A stretch of 64,000 bases of DNA from an uncultured Christensenella sp. (GTDB taxonomy: Bacteria > Bacillota > Clostridia > Christensenellales > UBA1242). Numbering within the stretch: the stretch's first letter is position 1; each line of letters begins with the position of its first letter. The position numbers and the translations under genes were made by a program. Location: positions 62,001 through 126,000 of the forward strand of contig CAJTYR010000001.1 in the NCBI GenBank assembly GCA_910584295.1, given 5' to 3'. The notes beneath the pieces were generated by a model that was not told the DNA's origin, searched no databases, and was given only the letters and a program-made list of their open reading frames with translations. This document shows, in pieces, positions 1 to 8,286 of the stretch.

Positions 1-973
1 TCAATCGATTTGAAAGTTTGTTTATTTGTTTTTCAAGATTGATTTTTCTTTCAGTCAAAATGTTTTCAGCCAAAATCAAGAAATTTTGTTTATCAGAATT
101 CCATTGCATTGTCTTTTCTGCCAAGAAGACTTCAAGACATCGGCAAACCCTTGAAATATCTCTTTTAAGCCCACTTGCAGACAGTTTTGTGTCTTTGGTG
201 AGAAGTTCTGCCGCTGCACTCGGTGTTGGTGCGCGAAGGTCAGAAACAAAGTCAATAATTGTGAAATCAATTTCATGTCCAACAGCAGAGACAATCGGTT
301 TTTCACATGCATATGTTGCACGAGCCACCAGTTCTGTGTTGTAAGCGGAAAGGTCTTCCATGCTTCCACCACCTCTCGCAACAATCACAACATCAACTCC
401 CTCATAGTTTGAGAAAAATTCAATTCCAGAAGCGATTTCTTTTTCAGCGCCATTGCCTTGAACTTTTGTGTCATAAAGCACGATGTCAACAGCCTTATTT
501 CTTCTCCAAGTGACATTTTTGATATCTTGAATGACCGCCCCATCTTTCGATGTGACAACTCCAATTCTTTTTATGTCTTGCGGAATTGGCTTTTTATGAG
601 ACACATCAAAAAGCCCCTCTTTTTCAAGTTTCTCTTTCAGTTCTTGAAATCTTTGGAAAAGAAGCCCAAGCCCAAATTGCTCTGTTTTGCTGACAACAAA
701 AGAGAATTTTCCACCTTTGACGTAAAAATTGGGGCTTCCTGTTGCGACAATCATATCCCCCTCTTTGATGCCCATCATTGCACCAGAATAAAAACAGACA
801 CAAGGCAGAGTGCTTTCTTCATCTTTCAAAGAAAAATAGACACTGTTTTTTGCTTGAGAAATGCCAAAAACTTCTCCAACGATTTTGATGTTGTGGAGAA
901 GTTCTTCCGCATTAAAGATGTCTTTAATTATGTTATTAAATTTTGAAACTGTCAAAGTATATGCTTGATTCAT
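1..973 (-). CDS. xseA: Exodeoxyribonuclease VII large subunit (3' end outside window)
   Basis: The minus frame is open from an ATG at 973 to the window edge, giving about 324 residues; the C-terminal coiled region is cut off. The N-terminal OB fold (about residues 1-100) is followed by the family core with VVTSKDGAVIQDI, VVIVARGGGSMEDL and AVGHEIDFTI signatures. XseA with XseB degrades single-stranded DNA to short oligonucleotides in the cytoplasm. It follows nusB with a 3-base gap, as in many Firmicutes, but folD, which often lies between nusB and xseA, is missing. Identification is secure; the true end is unseen. Confidence 0.95.
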   Translation of the reverse strand, partial: MNQAYTLTVSKFNNIIKDIFNAEELLHNIKIVGEVFGISQAKNSVYFSLKDEESTLPCVCFYSGAMMGIKEGDMIVATGSPNFYVKGGKFSFVVSKTEQFGLGLLFQRFQELKEKLEKEGLFDVSHKKPIPQDIKRIGVVTSKDGAVIQDIKNVTWRRNKAVDIVLYDTKVQGNGAEKEIASGIEFFSNYEGVDVVIVARGGGSMEDLSAYNTELVARATYACEKPIVSAVGHEIDFTIIDFVSDLRAPTPSAAAELLTKDTKLSASGLKRDISRVCRCLEVFLAEKTMQWNSDKQNFLILAENILTERKINLEKQINKLSNRL

Positions 974-976
974 TTG

Positions 977-1357
977 TTATTTTAATATGGCTGAAATCAG
1001 CCCATTTATGAATTTTGAAGATTTCTCCGTGCTGTATTTTTTTGCAAGCTCCAAAGCTTCATTGATTGCAACTGCTTTTGGGGACTGGCAATATTTGATT
1101 TCTGTAAGCGTCAAATAGATGAGCGCAAGGTCAATTTTGAAAACTCTTGAGTAGTCATAATTTCTCAAATGCCCTTCTATTTCACTTTTCAGTTCTGCTT
1201 TATGAAGATTGAATGCAGAAGTGATATCTTCAAAAAACTTCTGGTCATCTTCTTTTTTCAGTTCTTTCAAATTGGGAAGAGAAAGTTGTTCGTCAACATC
1301 ATGAAACAGACTTTCAAAAATCAACTTAAAAGCGTTTTCTCTTGCATCGTTACGCAT
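977..1357 (-). CDS. nusB: Transcription antitermination / rRNA biogenesis factor NusB
   Basis: 126 residues, normal NusB length. It starts MRNDARENAFKLIFE, the family N terminus, and ends with the AINEALELAKKYSTEKSSKFINGLI motif region. NusB with NusE (S10) binds boxA of rRNA leaders and supports antitermination. A further ATG 30 bases upstream extends the frame but lies deep in the preceding gene. The chosen ATG at 1357 overlaps the end of the Asp23-family gene by 8 bases and has a GGTGGAAG purine tract just upstream, so the two are translationally coupled. Confidence 0.93.
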   Translation of the reverse strand: MRNDARENAFKLIFESLFHDVDEQLSLPNLKELKKEDDQKFFEDITSAFNLHKAELKSEIEGHLRNYDYSRVFKIDLALIYLTLTEIKYCQSPKAVAINEALELAKKYSTEKSSKFINGLISAILK

Positions 1358-1721
1358 TTTCTTCCACCTCTTTGTCACATTCAACATTGATGATGTGGAT
1401 GTTTATTTTAAGCGGTTTAAGAGCGACCATTGTTGCAAGCGAGTTTCGGATGTTTTCTTGAACACGATATGCGATGTCTGGCACACTATAACCAGCATAA
1501 ATGTTGAGATAAACATCAATGGTGAGTGCTCCATTTTTTTCAAAAACAATCTTAACGCCATCGTCATAGCGATTTAAAACTCTTTTATACCAAGGACGAG
1601 CAGAGTTTGTGACACTTTCAACGCTATTGATTTCTTTTGCTGCCAAATTTATGATTGACACCAAAATTTTTCTGTCAAGAGTGATTTTTCCGTTGTTTGT
1701 CCCCTGTGATTTTGTAGTCAT
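1350..1721 (-). CDS. Asp23/Gls24 family envelope stress protein (YqhY-like)
   Basis: 123 residues with the Asp23/Gls24 core: an N-terminal strand-helix part, then VYLNIYAGYSVPDIAYRVQENIRN, the family signature. Its position between the spoIIIA operon and nusB matches yqhY of Bacillus. The molecular role is not firmly established; yqhY relatives have been linked to fatty-acid synthesis and envelope homeostasis. No signal peptide or membrane segment is visible. ATG at 1721 is preceded by an AGGAGATT site. Confidence 0.88.
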   Translation of the reverse strand: MTTKSQGTNNGKITLDRKILVSIINLAAKEINSVESVTNSARPWYKRVLNRYDDGVKIVFEKNGALTIDVYLNIYAGYSVPDIAYRVQENIRNSLATMVALKPLKINIHIINVECDKEVEENA

Positions 1722-1782
1722 AAAACAATCTCCTAATGCTTTTATAGTGATATTCTATCACAAGAGTTTCACATTTTGCAAA

Positions 1783-2250
1783 TTATTCTGCTGTATAAAC
1801 CACAATATTTTTAGTTTGTGTGCCAAGTTGTTCTTTTACAATGGTCGTAATTTGTGCAACTTCGTTTTCTGTGAGTGATTTGCATTGAACAACAACATTG
1901 ACTTTTGTGTTTGAGATTGAAATCACGCAATCTGCAAAACCTTGACCTTTGACAAGTCCCTCAACTGCGAGTTCCTTTTCCATTTTTGAGATGAGTGACA
2001 TTTTTGCATCTTGAGCTGCTTTGATTGCCGCTTCCGTTGATGAAGCATTGTCAATTATTGCATCATAATACAAAATCTCTTGATCTCTTGTGCTTGAGCG
2101 GTCATTTCTATAGCTTGTGAAATAACTTGTTGATGTCGTTGTTGTGCTGGTTTGTTTGCTGGCATTGTTGAGTGCGATGTTGAGATATCCAGTCACACCA
2201 AGCAAAACAATCATAAGTGAAAGAATGATTATTTTTGTTCTTTTTTTCAT
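1783..2250 (-). CDS. spoIIIAH: Stage III sporulation protein AH
   Basis: 155 residues, somewhat shorter than the Bacillus protein. One N-terminal membrane segment (about residues 7-27), a Ser/Thr-rich linker (32-50), then a conserved C-terminal domain resembling the YscJ/FliF ring-building fold. SpoIIIAH sits in the mother-cell membrane and pairs with forespore SpoIIQ to form the feeding-tube channel. It is the last spoIIIA gene, 63 bases after spoIIIAG. The linker is low-complexity (TSTTTTSTSYFTS). Confidence 0.88.
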   Translation of the reverse strand: MKKRTKIIILSLMIVLLGVTGYLNIALNNASKQTSTTTTSTSYFTSYRNDRSSTRDQEILYYDAIIDNASSTEAAIKAAQDAKMSLISKMEKELAVEGLVKGQGFADCVISISNTKVNVVVQCKSLTENEVAQITTIVKEQLGTQTKNIVVYTAE

Positions 2251-2313
2251 GATAGACTCCTTTTATTTTTGGTTGTTACTCAACCAGAATTTTTCAAGAC
2301 ATTGTTTGAAGGT

Positions 2314-2838
2314 TTATGTCAAGATTGTGACGTTGTTTCGGTCAACTTCCAAGACAGTTTCAACTGCAGAAAGAATGTTTAGTTTCACTCCCATATCTTT
2401 TGCACCATCAGCGACAACAACCACCCCCTTTATGTTTGGATAAATTTCCTTAACGATGACAGGTTCGTTTGAAACCAAAATGATAGTTTCTGTTGTGACG
2501 GTTGTTTCCGTTCCGCCAGAAACAATTGTTTTTGTCTCGGTGTCGGTGGCATATTCATAAGAGAATCCGTTTTCAAGTGTTATGATCACATTAACTTTGC
2601 CGACGCCCGAAATTTTGGACAATACATTAGATAACTTATTCTCAAGGTAGCCTATATATTCCACGCTTGTCCCATAGTTTTCTGTCGAATTGTTGTCTGG
2701 CTTGTCAGTTTTCTTCTTTGATGGACTGATACCACAAAAGTAAATCAAACAAATGACAATCCCTATAAGCACAGCGATGTAAATATGAAGATGTTTAATC
2801 TTTTTAAATCTTTCAAAAAATTCCTTAACTTTATTCAT
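2314..2838 (-). CDS. spoIIIAG: Stage III sporulation protein AG
   Basis: 174 residues with one N-terminal membrane helix (about 19-36) and an extracytoplasmic domain containing VEYIGYLENKLSNVLSKISGVGKVNVIITLE, diagnostic for SpoIIIAG. It forms the large oligomeric ring of the SpoIIIA-SpoIIQ channel between mother cell and forespore. The start overlaps the end of spoIIIAF by 8 bases, and the GGAGGT box lies inside the spoIIIAF coding end, so translation is coupled. Confidence 0.92.
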   Translation of the reverse strand: MNKVKEFFERFKKIKHLHIYIAVLIGIVICLIYFCGISPSKKKTDKPDNNSTENYGTSVEYIGYLENKLSNVLSKISGVGKVNVIITLENGFSYEYATDTETKTIVSGGTETTVTTETIILVSNEPVIVKEIYPNIKGVVVVADGAKDMGVKLNILSAVETVLEVDRNNVTILT

Positions 2839-3328
2839 TATATTTAACCTCCACTCCCTTTAACAGCGGGAACTCTCCAATTATTTGTAATATTTTTGCT
2901 TTTGCCTTTGTTTTATCTTTACTGCCAAAACTCGATGCATATTCAAGTTCTCTCAAATCCACCAAAATAGAATATATTTCGAGGTTTTCGCTGAAGATGT
3001 TTCCATTGATTGAGACCACCACATTCAAAAGACCACTCTCTTTGATTTGAATGTTCACATCTTCGCTCATAGCATTAAGTTTGTCGAGATTGACTTGCTC
3101 CAAATAATCTTCTTGCAAGGTGTCATTTGCTCCGCCAAAGAATTTGGAAATGTCAAATTCCTTTCCCAAAAGCTTTGGCAATGGCATGATTATGACAAGA
3201 AGAATGACAAAAGAGAAAATTACCTTTGTATATCTGTTCATCTGACCTTCTGGCAAAACAAATTCTGCCAAAACACTTAAAATAACAACTCCTGCAATGC
3301 TTAAAAGCCATGCTGACACAATCCCCAT
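2831..3328 (-). CDS. spoIIIAF: Stage III sporulation protein AF
   Basis: 165 residues with two N-terminal membrane helices (about 4-26 and 33-53, with MPLPKLLGKEF after the second) and a soluble C-terminal domain related to the ring-building fold. This architecture and its place between AE and AG identify SpoIIIAF. ATG at 3328 has an AGGTGAT box and lies 8 bases after the spoIIIAE stop. Confidence 0.88.
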   Translation of the reverse strand: MGIVSAWLLSIAGVVILSVLAEFVLPEGQMNRYTKVIFSFVILLVIIMPLPKLLGKEFDISKFFGGANDTLQEDYLEQVNLDKLNAMSEDVNIQIKESGLLNVVVSINGNIFSENLEIYSILVDLRELEYASSFGSKDKTKAKAKILQIIGEFPLLKGVEVKYNE

Positions 3329-3336
3329 AAATCACC

Positions 3337-4581
3337 TCACACAACCAAATTTGCACTGCACATCACAAGCCCGGTAAGCACAACATACATAAATGCAACA
3401 GCCACCAAAAGAGCAATAAGCATTGACATGCTTTTCGCCAAATCGCTGATGAAATTTGAAATCTTTTTGTCACCAATTGGCTCGATTATTCCTGCCATAA
3501 ACTTTAGAGCAAGCATAAAGATTGCGATGTTCAAAATTGGAGATACGATTGTTGAAAGCAGTAAGAACAGCCCAACTCCACCCACTGCATTTTTGATAAG
3601 ACTGCTGCTTGCCATAATGATGCCAAGTCCATCTGAAACATAACCACCAACGATTGGCACATAACTTTTAATTGCATATTTTGCCGTTCTTATTGAAAGC
3701 CCATCAACAGCACCTGCCATCACTCCTTGAATACTTACAAAACCCAAAAATATGGTGAAAGAAAGACCTATGCACCACTTGAAAAGTGATTGCAGGAAAG
3801 AAACAAATTTGTCAAGTCTTGTGCCATTTGAAAGATTTCCCACTATGGAAAAAACAATGGAAAAGATGAAAAGAGGAAGAAGAAAATATGTGATGAGAGA
3901 AACAAAAAGGTTTCCTAAAAGTGCAATTGCAGGTTGATAAATTCCAACAGATACACTTCCACCAAGTGCAGTGAGAAGTGTCAAAAGGATTGGAAAAATA
4001 CCATCAAAAAGCCCCTTTAGGCTCAACAGCGTCGTCTTTGTCAAATTGACAATTCCAGTGACCGTTGTGCCCAGGAAAATTATCACAATGCCATAGGTGA
4101 CAAAATGAACAATGTTCCCAATGGATTTTCCACCAGTGACAGGTTTAAGCGTTGCTACCATACCACCCAAAATTGCTATTGAAATTATGGTTGCAATTAT
4201 TGGAAGAAAGTTCTTCAGATCTTTCCAAAAAATCCCAGTGACTGAAGAGAAGAAACTTTTCGAATCTTCAGCGTACTCTCCAGAAATTATGTTGCTTACT
4301 TTCGTCATGAAATTTTCCGAAGAAAACAATTTCTTTGCATCTTTTGAAAGTGTGTCCAAAACAGTTTCAACTTCAGAAAAGTCGAGATGAGAAAGTTGTG
4401 ATGAAACTTCTTCTTTGAGTTCTTTTTCAAGTTCTGATTCTTCACTCGAAACTTCAGCCAATGCAACATTCTTTTCAAAGCCAAAAGGAATATTAAATCT
4501 GCCATAGAAACAACTTATGAAAATGAATATCACAATCACAAAAACAAAACGGTTTTTCTTTTTCTTATTTTTATTTCTCAT
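3337..4581 (-). CDS. spoIIIAE: Stage III sporulation protein AE
   Basis: 414 residues. A basic N terminus (KNKKKKNR) and a hydrophobic signal-like segment (11-27) are followed by a soluble part (40-120) and about eight membrane helices with the family motif SPILNIAIFMLALKFMAGIIEPIGDKKIS. SpoIIIAE is the polytopic, export-apparatus-like part of the feeding tube. Its ATG overlaps the spoIIIAD stop (ATGA). Confidence 0.93.
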   Translation of the reverse strand: MRNKNKKKKNRFVFVIVIFIFISCFYGRFNIPFGFEKNVALAEVSSEESELEKELKEEVSSQLSHLDFSEVETVLDTLSKDAKKLFSSENFMTKVSNIISGEYAEDSKSFFSSVTGIFWKDLKNFLPIIATIISIAILGGMVATLKPVTGGKSIGNIVHFVTYGIVIIFLGTTVTGIVNLTKTTLLSLKGLFDGIFPILLTLLTALGGSVSVGIYQPAIALLGNLFVSLITYFLLPLFIFSIVFSIVGNLSNGTRLDKFVSFLQSLFKWCIGLSFTIFLGFVSIQGVMAGAVDGLSIRTAKYAIKSYVPIVGGYVSDGLGIIMASSSLIKNAVGGVGLFLLLSTIVSPILNIAIFMLALKFMAGIIEPIGDKKISNFISDLAKSMSMLIALLVAVAFMYVVLTGLVMCSANLVV

Positions 4582-4970
4582 TTCGGCAACAACTCCACAA
4601 CAATTTGCAGTATGCTTGTCACAATAGGAATTGCCATAACCAAAATCACAATTTTTCCTCCAAGAAGAACCTTATCTGCAAGACTAGGATTTCCGGTGTC
4701 ATGACAAATGCCTGCGGTGAATTCAGTAAGATAACCGATGCCAATGATTTTTAAAATGATTGAGTAAAGCGAAGTGTTGATGCCTGAAATACTGAAAATG
4801 TTGTTAAAAACATCAAAGATTTGAGATAAATATGACAGCGAGTAAAACAGAACAATAATTCCACCAACAATTGAAATAAAAATTGCAAAGTCCGACCTTA
4901 TTGGCTTGACAATCAAACAAGCAACGCATGTTATAATTGCAATACTTATGATTTTATATAATGCATCCAA
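4578..4970 (-). CDS. spoIIIAD: Stage III sporulation protein AD
   Basis: 130 residues, four predicted membrane helices, with the conserved EFTAGICHDTGNPSLADKVLLGGK segment that defines SpoIIIAD. It is a small integral membrane component of the SpoIIIA channel. It lies 16 bases after spoIIIAC and shares an ATGA overlap with spoIIIAE. Confidence 0.92.
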   Translation of the reverse strand: MDALYKIISIAIITCVACLIVKPIRSDFAIFISIVGGIIVLFYSLSYLSQIFDVFNNIFSISGINTSLYSIILKIIGIGYLTEFTAGICHDTGNPSLADKVLLGGKIVILVMAIPIVTSILQIVVELLPK

Positions 4971-4986
4971 ACCATCACCTCACTTG

Positions 4987-5202
4987 TTAAAAATAGGGCA
5001 AAATACAAGCAAAATTAAACATCGACTTAAGTGAGCCAAACAAATCCGAAATCATCCCCACAACCATAAACAAAACAATCACAACCCCTGCAAGGGTTGC
5101 AAGCGTTGAGATGTCTTCTTTGCCACTGTTTTTTAAAATTTGACCAATCACAGCTGTCAAAATTCCAATTCCAGCAATTTTGAAAATGATTTCAACTTCC
5201 AT
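4987..5202 (-). CDS. spoIIIAC: Stage III sporulation protein AC
   Basis: 71 residues with two membrane helices (about 4-21 and 30-52) separated by LKNSGKEDISTLATLAG, the SpoIIIAC signature. It is homologous to half of SpoIIIAD and belongs to the membrane base of the channel. It lies 14 bases after spoIIIAB; the start has an AGGAAGG box. Confidence 0.92.
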   Translation of the reverse strand: MEVEIIFKIAGIGILTAVIGQILKNSGKEDISTLATLAGVVIVLFMVVGMISDLFGSLKSMFNFACILPYF

Positions 5203-5216
5203 AAACCTTCCTCAAT

Positions 5217-5711
5217 TTAAAACATTATCACTGCACAGAAAAGCCCTGCTATGATTCCAAGTTTAAGTGACAAGCTTCCATATTTTTTTTGTTCTTGATC
5301 ACAAACAGTTTTTATTTCAGAAAAACGTGACACAAAAGAACTAATTTCTTTTGTTTGATTTTCAACATCACTTCTTCCTAATGTCTTGAAGAAAAGTAAA
5401 ACGGAATCTTTTTCGTCATTCTTCAATACTTGTGCTTTCTTAAACAAGTTCTCTTGTGTCAATTCTTCTTTTTTTTCAAGATATTGCAAAAATGCCTCAT
5501 CAACACCCAAAAGACATTTTTTTTGTTTGCTGTCAAAGCCCTCAATCAAAACTTTCAATCGTTCTCTCGAATAGTTTATTTCAAGTGAAAGTTTGTCAGC
5601 AAAACAAATCAAAGATGCGAAAAACTTTTTTCTTTTGTTATATTTAACTGAAAAGATATATCCAATGTAAGAACAGAGACAAAACACAACAACAATCAAA
5701 AGATATTTCAT
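5217..5711 (-). CDS. spoIIIAB: Stage III sporulation protein AB
   Basis: 164 residues. N-terminal membrane helix (2-21), a central helical cytoplasmic domain with ADKLSLEINYSRERL and TLGRSDVENQTKEI, and a C-terminal membrane helix (145-163). This GspF-like architecture and operon position identify SpoIIIAB. It begins 9 bases after the spoIIIAA stop, with an AGGAGGAA box. Confidence 0.88.
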   Translation of the reverse strand: MKYLLIVVVFCLCSYIGYIFSVKYNKRKKFFASLICFADKLSLEINYSRERLKVLIEGFDSKQKKCLLGVDEAFLQYLEKKEELTQENLFKKAQVLKNDEKDSVLLFFKTLGRSDVENQTKEISSFVSRFSEIKTVCDQEQKKYGSLSLKLGIIAGLFCAVIMF

Positions 5712-5720
5712 ATTTCCTCC

Positions 5721-6623
5721 TTATTTCCCAACATAAACTCTTGCAAAATCTTCATCATAAACCCCTTCAAATGTTCCAGGTCCATTTCGCTTTGAAAGGA
5801 CTACATATCTTTTGAAAATTTTCTCTTTAATCAATTTTTCAAAGAGCGATTTTTTTGAAAAACTTTCAATGCTTTCAGAGTGAGTTGATGCCATGATTTT
5901 CACACCACAAGTGCAAGCATAACGAATCGCTTCAATGTCCTCCTCTTGTCCAAGTTCATCTGTGATGATTATGTCTGGAGCTAGAGAACGAATTCCATTT
6001 TCAAAGCCCATTTTCTTGCTTGAGAAGCAAATTTTGTCAGTGAATGAAGAATTTATACCACAATCCAATTCCCCCCTTTCGTCAAGAAGAAGCACATTTA
6101 AAGCCAAATTTCTTTCTGACAACTGACTTACAAAATCTCGCAAGAAAGTTGTTTTTCCACAAGAAGGTGGAGAAATAATAAGAGTGTTTTCAATGGTATC
6201 ATTTTTCAAAATGAATGGCAGTGCAACGAGTGAACAATTTTTGACTGCATGAGGAATTCTAATGTTGCAACTTGAAAAGCCCGACATGGTTTTGACTTGT
6301 CCATTTTCGACAATCAAATTCCCTCCAATGCCCAGCCTCACCCCCTCATCAGTGACGATAAAGCCCTTCTTTATTTGTTCGTTAACAGAATAAATGGAAC
6401 ATTCACTTGCCCTGAAAATGACATCCTCAATGATGATTTTGCTGGCATAAAGAGCATTCTTGATGTTGCTTGTCACACCCATCTCGCTCATAAAAAAGTT
6501 TTTTCCACTGACATTCAAAACCACAGGTTTGTCAGATCGGAGTCGAATTTCATTGACGGCACGCATATTGACTTTCTCACTTATGATTTTGAAAAATCTT
6601 TCTGGCAAAATTTTCTCTAACAT
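5721..6623 (-). CDS. spoIIIAA: Stage III sporulation protein AA (ATPase)
   Basis: 300 residues from ATG 6623, which follows AAGGAAGGGAG; 51 further in-frame codons upstream are discounted because they lack a ribosome binding site and contain a candidate promoter. Visible motifs are a Walker A loop in ISPPSCGKTTFLRDF, a Walker B region in LLLDERGELDC and IIITDELGQEEDIEAI. SpoIIIAA is the secretion-type ATPase that energises the feeding tube. First gene of an eight-gene sporulation operon in canonical order. Confidence 0.95.
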   Translation of the reverse strand: MLEKILPERFFKIISEKVNMRAVNEIRLRSDKPVVLNVSGKNFFMSEMGVTSNIKNALYASKIIIEDVIFRASECSIYSVNEQIKKGFIVTDEGVRLGIGGNLIVENGQVKTMSGFSSCNIRIPHAVKNCSLVALPFILKNDTIENTLIISPPSCGKTTFLRDFVSQLSERNLALNVLLLDERGELDCGINSSFTDKICFSSKKMGFENGIRSLAPDIIITDELGQEEDIEAIRYACTCGVKIMASTHSESIESFSKKSLFEKLIKEKIFKRYVVLSKRNGPGTFEGVYDEDFARVYVGK

Positions 6624-6640
6624 ACTCCCTTCCTTAGCCA

Positions 6641-6648
6641 ATTGTATG
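6641..6648 (-). promoter_or_regulatory. Candidate sigma-E -10 element of the spoIIIA operon
   Basis: Reads CATACAAT on the minus strand, matching the sigma-E -10 consensus, 17 bases before the spoIIIAA ATG. Transcription would then start near the ribosome binding site. No good ATA-type -35 lies at the normal 14-base spacing, so support comes from the -10, the position and the known sigma-E control of this operon in Bacillus. Confidence 0.35.
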
Positions 6649-6761
6649 TGATGGACAAATACAAAAAGAGAAAAAAATATGACAGACTTTGTCACATTTT
6701 GCCTTATTAAATATTGATTTACTCCAACAACCATAACTAGCCAAACAATTTTCTTTTTTGC

Positions 6762-6790
6762 TTGACAAAAACACATCTTGAGATTATAAT
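6762..6790 (+). promoter_or_regulatory. Promoter of SRP RNA
   Basis: TTGACA (6762-6767), 17-base spacer, TATAAT (6785-6790): exact housekeeping-sigma consensus. The predicted start, 7 bases downstream at 6797, coincides with the first base of the terminal helix of the SRP RNA. Confidence 0.92.
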
Positions 6791-6796
6791 ATTAAA

Positions 6797-7064
6797 ACTG
6801 GGCTAGATGGGGAGTTAGCAGTGCCCTGTGATCCGCAATCTGCTACAGCGGAGTCGAACGCTTGCCTAGGTGTGAATCAGTCGGAAATGTGTGCAATTTT
6901 CAGACGATGAAATCAAGGTCTTATGCAATCAGCACCTTTGAACCGTGTCAGGTCCTGACGGAAGCATCACTAAAAAGATCTGTTGATGTGCCATAAGGTG
7001 GCTTTGGTGGAGTTTGCAATTTGCAAGGCAAACGGTTGATTTGCAACGAAGCATTCGCCCAGTA
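6797..7064 (+). ncRNA. ffs: Signal recognition particle RNA, large bacterial type
   Basis: About 267 nt. The 5' segment GGCTAGATGGGGAGTTAGC is the Alu-domain consensus of Firmicutes SRP RNA. The S-domain tip GTGTCAGGTCCTGACGGAAG (near 6948-6967) is the universal Ffh-binding helix with its GGAA tetraloop. Terminal ACTGGGC (6797-6803) pairs perfectly with GCCCAGT (7057-7063). The RNA acts with Ffh (32983-34296) in co-translational membrane targeting. Confidence 0.95.
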
Positions 7065-7071
7065 ATGAGAA

Positions 7072-7098
7072 AAGCAAGGTTATACGCCTTGCTTTTTG
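7072..7098 (+). terminator. Intrinsic terminator of SRP RNA
   Basis: AAGCAAGG, loop, CCTTGCTT followed by T residues, directly after the RNA. Confidence 0.88.
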
Positions 7099-7134
7099 CA
7101 TTTGTAATGCTTTTTGTTTAAAAATCTTCTTTTA

Positions 7135-7926
7135 TTATTTTGTTCTTTCTGTTTTTGTTTGCTGTGGATTTTTGTTGGACTCAACCAGCTCATCAAATCC
7201 TTGACTTAATGCTTCAGTGCAATTTCTTTTATTTAGGGAAATTTCTTTCATATAGCTGTCACGATAAAGAAAATATTTTTTTAAATCAATAGAGTCTTGT
7301 CGTGATAATATTTTAGCATCTTGCTTAATTTGTGAAGATGAAACCTCAGTTAAAACCTCAAAATCATTGAGTTTTTTATAAAAATCTTCAACAACCATAG
7401 CATTCATTGTTGTGTCGATGATTCTCATATATTTTCCAACCTTAATTCTTATTACTGAATGCAAATATTTGGTTTGATTGGTAAGGCCTTGCATAAAACC
7501 AGTCAAAACTGAACACTCATCATCTTGTAAGCCCCTTGCAATATGATAACAAAGTATATGACATTTGCCTTGTCTCCTATCAAAATCCAAAAACTGATCT
7601 TTATTTTCAAAAAGTTTATTAATTGGATATACAGAGCTTTTAACACCTAATAGATTTAATCTCAAGATGTCCTTTTTAATTTTTGCTTTTTTCAATCCAA
7701 ATTTTCGTAATCGTCTCAAATCATTTAAATTTTGTTTATCATTTCTATTAGTTGAATTGAAATTTGAGATAATTGTTCGGACTTGTTTTTGAAGTAGTCT
7801 CAAATATTCACCTTCTTTTAAAAATGCGTCAATCTCTGAAGTCTTTTTATTTTCAAAAAGAGAATAGAGTTGGTCTTCCCTTTCTCTTGAATTTTTATCC
7901 ATTTGTTGATATGTTTCGTATGTCAT
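7135..7926 (-). CDS. Unknown protein with possible transglutaminase/papain-like Cys-His-Asp core
   Basis: 263 residues, no signal peptide or membrane helix. The N-terminal half is helical and highly charged (residues 1-95, Lys/Arg-rich). Residues 118-190 show a Cys in RQGKCHILCYHIARGL (C122, or C126), a His in KYLHSVIRIKVG (H156) and an Asp in RIIDTTMNAM (D171). This order and spacing resemble the triad of transglutaminase-like cysteine hydrolases, where D sits in a strand after the His strand. That assignment is inference. Monocistronic, with its own promoter. Confidence 0.6.
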   Translation of the reverse strand: MTYETYQQMDKNSREREDQLYSLFENKKTSEIDAFLKEGEYLRLLQKQVRTIISNFNSTNRNDKQNLNDLRRLRKFGLKKAKIKKDILRLNLLGVKSSVYPINKLFENKDQFLDFDRRQGKCHILCYHIARGLQDDECSVLTGFMQGLTNQTKYLHSVIRIKVGKYMRIIDTTMNAMVVEDFYKKLNDFEVLTEVSSSQIKQDAKILSRQDSIDLKKYFLYRDSYMKEISLNKRNCTEALSQGFDELVESNKNPQQTKTERTK

Positions 7927-7956
7927 CTTAAGAACTTTCCTTCCTTTATATTGAAA

Positions 7957-7985
7957 AGTCTATCACAGCATGGTTTCCTTGTCAA
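7957..7985 (-). promoter_or_regulatory. Promoter of the 7135-7926 gene
   Basis: On the minus strand TTGACA (7980-7985), 17-base spacer, TAGACT (7957-7962), about 30 bases before the ATG at 7926. Confidence 0.7.
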
Positions 7986-7998
7986 TACCTACAAAAAA

Positions 7999-8021
7999 AA
8001 CAAGCCCATACTAGGCTTGTT
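7999..8021 (-). terminator. Terminator of the YtxH-like gene
   Basis: AACAAGCC, loop TAGTAT, GGGCTTGTT, then eight T residues on the minus strand. The gene's TAG stop forms part of the loop. Confidence 0.8.
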
Positions 8022-8229
8022 CTGTTTGTTTTTGGGATTGTCCCTTTGGTTTTTGTTTTGGTTTTTGCTTTTTTGGTGACTTAACAGTCTCTTTAAGCAT
8101 TTCAACTTCTTGTTTGACAGCTTTTTCGCCTTTGTTTACAAGTTGTTTTGCTTCTTGAGAATGCTTATACAAAAGAGCACCAGTAACAAGTCCCGCACCA
8201 AAGCCCATAATCATCCAAACTTCTTTCAT
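8011..8229 (-). CDS. Small YtxH-like membrane protein
   Basis: 72 residues. One N-terminal glycine-rich membrane segment (about 5-21, MIMGFGAGLVTGALLY), then an amphipathic region (KQLVNKGEKAVKQEVEMLKETV) and a Lys/Gln/Pro-rich tail with KPKQKPK repeats. This is the architecture of the YtxH/gas-vesicle-like small proteins, a family without settled function. A strong AGGAGG box precedes ATG 8229. Confidence 0.7.
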   Translation of the reverse strand: MKEVWMIMGFGAGLVTGALLYKHSQEAKQLVNKGEKAVKQEVEMLKETVKSPKKQKPKQKPKGQSQKQTEQA

Positions 8230-8286
8230 TTGCTTCCTCCTGTTTCTAGGATTTGCAAATTGTCGAATATTATACGCTATTGTCGA

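Noticed and set aside
6624..6776. A 51-codon N-terminal extension of SpoIIIAA
   Set aside because: No start-site signal, not family-like, and it covers a promoter-like sequence; the ATG at 6623 has a strong ribosome binding site.
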